Assembly (NCBI GenBank): GCA_022578965.1
Contig: MU400534.1
Location: 124,001 to 188,000, forward strand
Direction of reading: 5' to 3'
DNA: 64,000 nucleotides
Origin: Xylaria sp. FL1777
Lineage: Eukaryota; Ascomycota; Sordariomycetes; Xylariales; Xylariaceae
Below the pieces are notes generated by a model. That model was not told where the DNA came from and did no database searches. It saw only the letters and a list, made by a program, of their open reading frames with translations. Shown piece by piece: positions 55,830 to 64,000 of this stretch. The first letter of the stretch is position 1, and every line of letters begins with the position of its first letter. A program made the translations under genes and the position numbers.

Positions 55830-58572
55830 GTGTTTGATCTGTGAGGCAAGAATTGCTTGTAGTATTTGGGATTTTGGAGCGGATGGGGTGGATGGAGGCA
55901 TGGCTTCGCTTCGTCTGGATTTGCTCAACGAAAGCCAGAGGCGCCAGGCAAAGGCAGAATGTGTCCCAAAATTCTAGTTGAGGCTCACCCCCAAAGAGCA
56001 TCTGTTATGTGCGTCATCAAAAAGCTGTTATTGTGGGATCAAATAGAACAAATATGTAAGGAGTTGCTTATATGGTTAGCTGTGGCAATGCGCGAGATAA
56101 GGCTGGGGCGCTCGGGACCGGAATATGGACGGCCGGCGACCGTTTAACTGCTCCTTGGGATATCTGAGAATAATATCAGGCAGAATACGTTCCCCCCAAA
56201 TTTCTTATGACGCGACAGGTTTCTTATCTATTATGGATCTCTACGTGTATACTGTTAAAGTAGGTATGCCAAGTCATAATGGAACAGCTTTCAGGATGAT
56301 GATACAGACCCTGCAATCCTTCAGCCAACTGTGTCAGAGCACATGCACTAGGGACTCATGTGACTGACTTGCGGTTAAGTCGATCGAAATTCCTCGTTAC
56401 ATGCCTTGGTTTGCGTCTGCATATGCGTAGGCTGATGTTTTCTTTTTTCTTATTTTTTTTTTCTTGGGAGAAGCTTATGCAGTGCTCTAGTTGAGATGCA
56501 TTGAGATCGCCGTCGATCACGTCTTGCCGTTGAGATCCCTTTATTTCCGTGTAAAGGCTTAGAGTGTACGGCTATCCCTTCGAGCTGTTCTGGTGGATAT
56601 TCACCTATTATTCCACATTTTATTTAAAACCCACCTCGGGAGATGGATAGCAAGTGGGTAGAAATCCTGGAACTTATAAGCAAGTAGCAGCCTCCGTTTC
56701 GTTGAGCGGCTCGTGTTTTAGCTCCATCGTGAACATGCCTTACACGGTTACACCACGTAGTCCAGCGGGTCGGCGATTCCAAGACCCGTAGATCCGCTTG
56801 TACCAGGCCCACGAACGCAACCCGTTTTGCTTTGCATCTCATTGATCTTTAAGTGGGTGGGTAAGTTTTGCGGAACATCAGCAGGTATCGTGTCTATCGT
56901 TGACTTGTATGGTAGAGCGCTTGCTTTTGCGCAACTATTCTTCTATCATTTACTATCCTAGCGCCAGAGGCACGAGCTACCAATAGCTATAGCTATGGCT
57001 CCAACTCTTTGTAATGTGGTATTGTAGACAAGACCTGTGAAGGTACTTTCATCTCAGCATTCCTTTGAGGTTATCTGGGATCGACGTGGGGAATTTCTAA
57101 TTCTGTACTCATGTAACCAACGAGACGACCTGCAGGCGATGCTGCAGTTGGGGAAGAAGGGGGGAAACAAATTAAAAAATAAGAAATACATAAGCAATAT
57201 GGAAAACTAAAACTACCGATTCCAATGCCGGAAGATGCTACAACGGAATTTAAACGTGCCTCTCAAATCACGACGAGCTGAGGCTTTATGAGTCTTTTAT
57301 TAGGGTGAAGAAACACATATCCCATCTGCTGCTGCTACACTGGGATGTCGTATTGCAGGTCAAGATGCACTAGGGTCCCGAAAGATCACGAATTCACCCA
57401 TGACCCGGCATTACAACAACACCGTCCAGTAGTTTCAGTGTTCGGGTTGGCGGTCGCCCGTGGAAAAAAAGGGTAAAAAAGGGTAGAAAAGGTCTGTTGG
57501 CTGCAGCCCCGTGAAACAGCATCTGAGGCAGATGGCCCGTCAGCGCGAGCCCCCTGCCCCTGGGGGCGTTCCCGCTGCCACTTCACTGCACTCGACCCCT
57601 ATTTACATCACCTAGCATACCTGGTAGACTGGTAGATACTTGGTTAGTGTAGGGGGCTCTCTACGCTAAAGTAGGTACCTAGCTGGGTATAGGTAGGTGT
57701 TCTTATAGGCCCCCCCGGACGCCAAGAGCCCCCTGGCGCTATCTTGGAATCTTTCCGCTCAGCAAACCTCATCGCAACTCGTCCCGCAACCCTGCGAGGC
57801 AGCGAGGCAGCGAGGCAGAGCCGTGTTCCCATTGGTGCCGCGAGTCTGTTTCGTTTCCTACAAGGCCATCAGCACTTGTGATTCGATCGTCGTCGCTACG
57901 CAGTAGTCTCACGCGCGACTGCACGGCATGCCAGAATGCCAGCAATCTCCGTCCCATCTCGTCCCCCTTCCGCCCACCCTGGCTCCTATCTGAGTTCGGA
58001 AGTAAATCCTCAATAGGGAACACACAATGCCGGTTGGAGGAAGCAAGGAATCGCTGAGGAGCCGCAAAGTGATGACTGTGGACTGTGAGGGATCATCGCA
58101 TCCACGCCCGGCCTGCCCTCTTTCCGTGAAGCACCCCCCCATGGCGTTTAGTTCCGTGCTCTGCCGTGCCCTTGCTCGACGGCACATGGCAGATTGGTTT
58201 TAATGTGGCCGTGTTTCCCTCCTCCTGGCCAAGTCTGATTCCCATTCTCTTCTGTATCCCCATCCCGTCGTTCGTGTGCATCAATATTACTCCATAAGCG
58301 CTGGTCTGCTTCCCTGGGATCAACGACTTTCACTTTCCTTTACACGTCTAATTCTTCTAATACCCCGGTGGGAATTTTATACTCTACTTTTCATATATAT
58401 CTATATATCACAGGACAGCTAGGCTGGTTCTTGCTTTCACTTCACCATCAACCATAAACGTCCTCTTAATCCAGCCGCCACTATCGCTATTAAACGAGTC
58501 GGACAGAAGGGAGCATAAAAGAGAAGAAAAGACAGACAAGGTTATATCGACAAGAACGTAATCGAGATCAAG
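55830..58572. other. Gene-free spacer, SSD1 3' flank to ferritin-like promoter
   Basis: About 2.7 kb. It holds a long T-run near 56440-56462, TACCTA/GTAGGTA words near 57660-57695 and a TATATATCTATATATCA patch near 58394-58410, upstream of the ferritin-like gene. No coding stretch, tRNA or rRNA gene was recognised. Confidence 0.55.
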
Positions 58573-59605
58573 ATGCCTTCTATTATCAAGACTGCGGGGG
58601 TTCTGGCGGGATTGGTGGCAGCCGTGTCGGCTCTTCCAGCTCAACCCAAACTCACCGTAAGACAGAACAACATCTACGAGCTAGCAAAGCGACAGAATGC
58701 TGCCGCCGCCGCCCTCGGTCTGTCAGATGTGGATATCCTTCAATTGTAGGTGACTCTTGTTATCCAGTTTGTCCGTAAAGCCAGCGACTTACACAGAGAT
58801 ATCTTATAGTGCTTTGACTTTAGAGTGGCTTGAGAACACTTTCTACCAGCAAGGTTTCGCCCAATTTCCCGATGATCAGTTTGTTGCTCTCGGCCTGAAC
58901 GCCGCTCAACTCGCCGACCTCAAGGGTATTGGAGCGAGCGAGGAAGCTCACGTCGGCCTGCTCCAGAGCGCTATCGCCCAAGCCGGTGTTCAACCCGTTC
59001 AGCCGTGTACGTATAACTTCGGCTTCACAGACGCCGCTGGTATGGTCGGCACAGCTGCGGTTCTCGAGAGCGTAGGCATTTCCGCGTATCTGGGCGCCGC
59101 GCCACTGGTGTCGGACGGCGGGATCCTCAGCACCGCAGCTTCAATTTTGACAGTCGAAGCGCGCCATCAGTCCTTCATCCGGAGCGCTACAGGCGTCGCC
59201 GTGTCCCCTTCGCCGCTCGACACACCCCTAGGTCCCAAGGCTATCTTCTCGCTCGCCGCTCCCTTCATCGCGTCCTGCCCAGCCGGCTCCAACCTGGCCC
59301 TCACCGCCTTCCCCGCGCTCTCGATGACGAGCCCTGCACCCGTCGCCGGCGTCATGAACGTCATCGCCGGCACCGTCATCCAGCTACAGAGCGACGCCGC
59401 GGCCGGCGCCACGTTCTGCGGCTTTACGAACTCGGCCGCACCCGGCGGCACTGCCTTCACGCCCTTCACTGCTGCTAGCGGTTGTGCCCTGCCGCCTAAC
59501 CTGGCTGGCGTCGTCTACGTCACGCTCACCAACAGCGCCCCTGCCACGGGGGTCTTGACGGACGACATCACCCTTGCCGGACCCATGGTGATGCAGCTAA
59601 GCTAA
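58573..59605 (+). CDS. Secreted ferritin-like domain protein (Rds1-like)
   Basis: Exons 58573-58745 and 58810-59605, joined as DVDILQ/FALTLEWLENTFYQ, giving about 322 residues. A signal peptide (MPSIIKTAGVLAGLVAAVSA) is followed by the ferritin-like four-helix domain: FALTLEWLENTFYQQGFAQF, LKGIGASEEAHVGLLQSAI, LESVGISAYLGAAPLVS and AASILTVEARHQSFIRSATG. The Glu and His in TLEWLE, SEEAH and EARHQ fit the di-metal-type ligands of ferritin-like proteins, though many fungal members are of unknown activity. Relatives include stress- and sporulation-linked Rds1 proteins. The C-terminal part is rich in Ala, Ser, Thr and Pro and could be O-glycosylated. The coding sequence is GC-rich in the second exon compared with flanks. 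No GPI signal is seen. Confidence 0.85.
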
Positions 59606-61202
59606 ATTAAGCATACGAAGAAAACCCAAATTAGTAAAACGCAATTTCAAGCTTAAATGTTCTCTTTGCCCAGAGTCGTCTTCGCTTAGAAGGCGAGTTC
59701 GGGGACATGATACCGGTGGAATACGGAAGGCAGGCGGTAATACAGACAAGACAAGCAGAGGTGAGAAGGATGATGAAGGGTGACCGGAAAGGAGGGAGGC
59801 ATGAAAAGAAAACAACACAAAAAAGCGAGCGGGTGAGTGCCGCCCACCACCAGCTTAGCTAGCTTTTCAATATATATTGTGTTCGTTTGTTTCCCTGCCT
59901 CCCGTCCGCTATCATCCTACCTCTTCGCCTTGTCTTGAGTTGTCATCCCTTCCTTCCTCCCCATTTGATGCTATATCACGATGGCATTAAGCTCTTATTT
60001 TCTTACATGTTATGTTTCTCTTCTCGTACCAATCATATTTTCTACCTTAAAAGCGCTCCTCTAGGAGGTGTCGCTTGTATATATAATACTATTATATCGC
60101 TACCGGCCTTAATCCGGGAGGTCTATCATGTTTGTGTGTGTTTGGGGGACTGGGGGGGAACAGACGATACAGCATAGACAAAGAGCAAAGACGAAGTAGA
60201 AGGATGCTGAACTACTGGCGATACCCAGGTGGAAGTTTTATTCAAAGTAGCATAGGAAATTTATATCTTCCTGAATCATTACCACAATTTCAACTGAGTG
60301 TGTTCCTTCTGTGCGGAGAATTGGTAGGTGGACGATGTCTTCGGAGCTGCGTGTAGTTGTAACTTTGGGGGATTATCACCTCTAAAACTGGATTTTAGGT
60401 TAAGGTAATTAATATGAAGCTCGTATCGTAAAGGGTTCTTTCACACACTGTCCTTTGTACCTTGCCATTTACCGGGAAGTGTAAGGATTTCTAGACGAGC
60501 CATCGTAATACCGAGTCTCGCACATGAAGTCTTTGTTACGACGTAATCCTTCATATGCGTCTCTAATTCGCGGTGCACATATGTTCCCCTGAAATCTTTT
60601 GAGAATCGTTAATGAGTCGAATGTCTACGATAGTCACATCAGGAAGGACGTTACTACAACAGGAGGACAGATGCGTGGTTTGGGAATGTGCGACTTTTTA
60701 GCAAGATATTATAAGGGATCTACAGTCCTCTCTAGTATTGCTATTCCACGCGCACACGTGCCCGTTCTCGTCTTCCAGTCTCTATCATCACGTCCTCGCA
60801 CAGTCTCTCTTCCTTCCTAAGACGTACCTGTGCATGTCGAGCCTCATCCTTTACCAAACCAAGCGCCTAAACCCCTTCCATTTCTCCTATGGCGGACCAA
60901 CATCAAGCTGCCCCGAACATCTGAAGGTAAAAAGAAGTAGATTGAGCCATGGGGACATGGCAAGAAAGAGGGAATATATGCCACCAACTCCGGCATTAGC
61001 TGATTTAAAAAAACGTAGGTAATTTGATAGTGTACATTAGTGGTATGGCTTTGCTCTGAAGCCGAGTCCCCAGATTCGCAGTCGTTTTCCATAGATGGCC
61101 CGTCTTTTGTGTTCGAACTAGTCCGAATCGTGATATCGCGCCTCTGCGTGGGCGCATTAACAAGTTCAAGATGCCATTTCATTCACGGCGGCGGGATTTA
61201 TC
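59606..61202. other. Convergent intergenic region, ferritin-like / THO1
   Basis: About 1.6 kb of 3' flank for two convergent genes. Open frames here are short and of simple composition. No gene, RNA gene or repeat is supported. Confidence 0.55.
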
Positions 61203-62168
61203 CTAAGCACCACCACCAAAGCGCTTGGCTCTAGCTTCTGCCTTTGCGCGCTCGGAGGGATCATCAAGGATGCGTCTCGACTTACCGCCGCCCCCGCCGC
61301 CACCACCTTCCTTTCGTGGTGGGCCACGATCATTCCCACCATGGCGTCCACCTCGGCTCCGGTTATCTCTGCCACCCCGACGTCTCCCTTGGGTATTCTG
61401 TTGTCGCTTCGCGCCACGCTCGCCGTCTGCATTTCCGTTCGAAGCACCCTCACGCCCACGCTTCCGCTCTCGTTTCTCGGGCAGCGCTGAGTCGAGGCCC
61501 GAAACCAGCGAGGTCTGCTCGACGCCGAATCGTTGGGCGCGATCAGCCTTCTTCTTTGCCTCTTCATCTGCATCTTCTACGATGCCGAATCGCTTGGCGC
61601 GCTCCGCGCGCTTGCGGGCCTCGTCATCCGCACTGCTGGCAGGTAGATGAGCTGAGAAATCCGTCTTGGCTGCCGCGTCTACGTCTGCCCCTGCGCCGGC
61701 AGGTTTCGCATCGTCTGCGGCCTTCTCGGCGGGTTTCTCCTCGCTCTTTGGGGCTGGGGCCTTGGTGGTAGGCTCTGTCGCTGTAGTTGTGGGTTCAGGT
61801 ACCTTCTCTTCTACAGGCGCAGGCTCCGCTGCAGGCTCGGGCTTAGATGCTGGGACATCGTCGTCTGAGTAATCGATGGGGTCTTCTTCAGCGGACACTG
61901 TGATCTGTTAGACGGGTTTACTGTGCTTCACAAACAAATATTTTAATGACAGAGGGATTGAAAAGGAGAAATGAGAGATGGAGGACGTTAGATGGGGCAT
62001 ACCTGGTGCAGCAGCAGCGGCGGCGGCAGCAGGCTTTGGCGCCTCGTTAGCCTTGTCATAGTCCTGCAGGCGCGCAATCAGATCGGCCTTGTTTCCATTG
62101 ACGGGAAGCTGCTTTTCCTGGAGCAGCTTCTTCAGCTCTGGAACCTTGAGCGATGCGTAATCGGCCAT
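61203..62168 (-). CDS. THO1: Tho1/SARNP-like SAP-domain protein
   Basis: Exons 62168-62003 and 61897-61203, joined as AAAAAAP/VSAEEDPIDYSDDD, giving about 286 residues. Residues 1-40 form a SAP DNA/RNA-binding helix-extended-loop-helix (YASLKVPELKKLLQEKQLPV, NGNKADLIARLQDYD). A Pro/Ala/Glu-rich linker follows. The C-terminal half carries repeated RFG motifs (RAKRFGIV, RAQRFGV, RAKRFGGG), as in Tho1/SARNP/MOS11 proteins, and an Arg-Gly-rich tract (GRRRGGRDNRSRGGRHGG). These proteins bind RNA and partner with the TREX helicase Sub2/UAP56 in mRNA packaging and export. An in-frame upstream Met at 62315 exists, but MADYASLKVPELK is the conserved start. Intron of 105 nt. Confidence 0.9.
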
Positions 62169-64000
62169 GGTGGTGAATTGTGTGACGCTGGTGCCGGTAT
62201 TGGGTGCGAATGCGAATGCGCGGCAATGAGAGAGGGAGCTGGTTGGTCCGGGACCCACGAGGACAAAGACCACGCGGACGCGACCTGGGTACTTTCCGAA
62301 AGGAAAGGAAATCAACGATTTCCAGCGATGCGATGCGGTAAGTCCGTCGGCGCTGACTTGCTTTGTTGTGATGTTGAGGTGGATGGAGAGTTGAAAGGTA
62401 CAATCCTAGGTAGGCAGGAACAAAAGTTGGTTGGTAGGCTAAACTACTCGATACGGTAGGTACCTTCCTTCTCTTTGTACTGCTGGCATATCAATGACAA
62501 GCTAGCCTATGATGAAAACAGAACAATGCAAAAAGCGCGTCAACAGGGATGGGGACGTGCTGCGCGGTTAGATGCACGGACCATTTCTCATTGCTAGGGT
62601 TCTAGGCTTAACCATGCACATTAAACTGGGTCTCAAGGTCGTTTAGCAACACTCGGCTGATTTTGCTTAGGCCCGTTTACATTGATATATAACTTGTCAT
62701 AACTTATGTACGTAAAGGGCCTATTATGTATTGATTTGAACTTGAGCCATCAACCATAATGCGCTGTGGTACACTAACACCCTCACACTACCTTTGTAAA
62801 CTGCATTCAACATATAGTTTAGTATAATTCTTTACAGTTTCCCATTGTAGGTAGTAGCTAGTCAGAAGAGAAACTTACCTAGGCATCAATTAACCCTAAT
62901 CATCAGGAATAGAACAATGTAGGTACTTGGTGTGACGGAAGTCTTTTTCCGCCATGGCTTAAGCATACCTACCCGTACAGCTTACATCCTCCCATAGCTC
63001 TAACCAACCATGCATCAGGTGTCATGTAATGCAATATACAATGACACCCCTTTATTTTTTGATTCAACATAATGCTGATATCAATGGGGATATGAAATAA
63101 TTATATAATCGAATTTACGGTTTAATAATCAGGTGGTCCTAACACTATAGATAGGTCTTATATTACATCCCTAGTTATACCCTCTGTAGTGTGGCCTGGT
63201 CAGTAGGATAAGTAGTAATTAATAAAAGACAAAATAAAAGATAACATTCGTTTAAGTTATTCAAGCCGTGCACGCATAAAAAGGTATAATAAATATTCCT
63301 AGACCTCTGAAAATATTTTCACGGACCTCTTCAGTGAAGGCGTTGGTCCTTAGGTAGATTTGTCTACCCCCAACGCTACGTATGTTCTTTTGCATACCAG
63401 AATGCTACCGTCCCATTGAGGGGCCGCTCAAAGGGCATAACATAACACAAGTGACCTACTTAACATTAAATGGGGACAAGAGTGTGTATTGTACAGCAGA
63501 ACACTACTTCTACCAGAGTCGTTAAGAATTAAATCCAACACGCTGGATATCTTGCGCAGGAGGTTGCTCATGTACTGTCTACATATGTCTAATAAGTACC
63601 ACAAGGACCCAACAGGATGGGACTCTACCTATATCAATTAGTACCCCGCCATCAGGGGGTACTCTGACATCTTATAGCAGTATACAGCAGTAGAGCAGGG
63701 ACAAAGCCGCCCCACATTTGGAGCTGGAAAGTGTTCGAAGTGGGTTCTCCCACGAGGCAATCAGCGGCAACCGGCTGTCACTGAGGGGCACCTTTTTTGG
63801 CTTTGCGTGACATGACTCTTCAAGACTGCTTCCGACTTGGGTGACTCAACTTTTTCCACCTACGCTGAACTATTTCTACCCGACCCCGTCCCAGGTCCAA
63901 CAATCCTTTTTTTCTATTATTCCTGGATTGTTCTTACTTGGGATATTAACCTGCATTCTTTTGCTTGCCCGCGCGGCTCTTGTCACTCGAATCGTCGGTG
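62169..64000. other. Right-hand gene-free end
   Basis: No gene recognised. The first part holds the THO1 promoter with CCTAGGTAGGC and GGTAGGTACC words (62405-62465). The stretch at about 63040-63330 is clearly AT-rich, and a pyrimidine-rich run at 63860-63960 could belong to the promoter or leader of a gene to the right. Confidence 0.5.

Noticed and set aside
61225..61771. Two long plus-strand frames opposite THO1
   Set aside because: They are Pro/Arg/Ser-rich shadows of the Arg-Gly-rich THO1 coding exon.

Overview
The window is nuclear DNA of a filamentous ascomycete (Pezizomycotina). Genes lie on both strands, are separated by 0.3-4 kb of non-coding DNA, and are broken by short GT-AG introns of about 50-170 nt. 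The recognisable proteins are fungal: ERG2, SSD1, PUS4, CSL4, VMA1, TLG1, GLE1, THO1, a Zn2Cys6 regulator and a DUF4048-type protein. The class is probably Sordariomycetes, but that is inference from the overall look of the proteins and the intergenic motifs. There are no bacterial-style operons and no CRISPR, and I recognised no rRNA or tRNA gene.

Layout, left to right. A kinase-like gene is cut by the left edge (1-1264, -). Then come a chromatin-type RFTS-domain gene (2907-5515, -) divergent from the tRNA pseudouridine synthase PUS4 (6471-7821, +); a DAO-family FAD oxidoreductase (9061-10657, -); a DUF4048-type gene (11540-13491, -); a divergent ATP-dependent DNA ligase paralogue (15266-18552, +); ERG2 (19196-19968, -) divergent from the exosome cap gene CSL4 (20666-21420, +); a Sec2-type Rab GEF gene (22657-23787, +); and V-ATPase subunit A (24926-27260, -). 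These are followed by an acid sphingomyelinase-like secreted phosphodiesterase (28339-30594, -), a CASTOR/ACT-like gene (33404-34739, -), a METTL25/RRNAD1-like methyltransferase (37818-39620, -) divergent from TLG1 (40034-40884, +), and GLE1 (41180-42901, -).

The stretch from 43.6 to 50 kb looks accessory. It holds an ankyrin/F-box-like gene, a Zn2Cys6 transcription factor and a decayed beta-lactamase/transpeptidase-family pseudogene with many stops and frameshifts. Core genes resume with SSD1 (51558-55829, +), a secreted ferritin-like protein (58573-59605, +) and THO1 (61203-62168, -). The last 1.8 kb shows no gene.

The genes do not form one pathway. Most are conserved housekeeping functions: RNA processing and export (PUS4, CSL4, GLE1, THO1, SSD1), membrane traffic and vacuole (SEC2, TLG1, VMA1) and sterol synthesis (ERG2). 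The points most worth a second look are the RFTS plus zinc-finger protein without a methyltransferase, the extra DNA ligase, the fungal CASTOR-like protein, the pseudogene, the long in-frame open stretch upstream of VMA1, and the TACCTAGGTA/CCTACAGTA motif scattered through the intergenic DNA. Exon borders were read by eye from GT-AG sites, reading-frame continuity and family similarity remembered rather than searched; no alignment was run.
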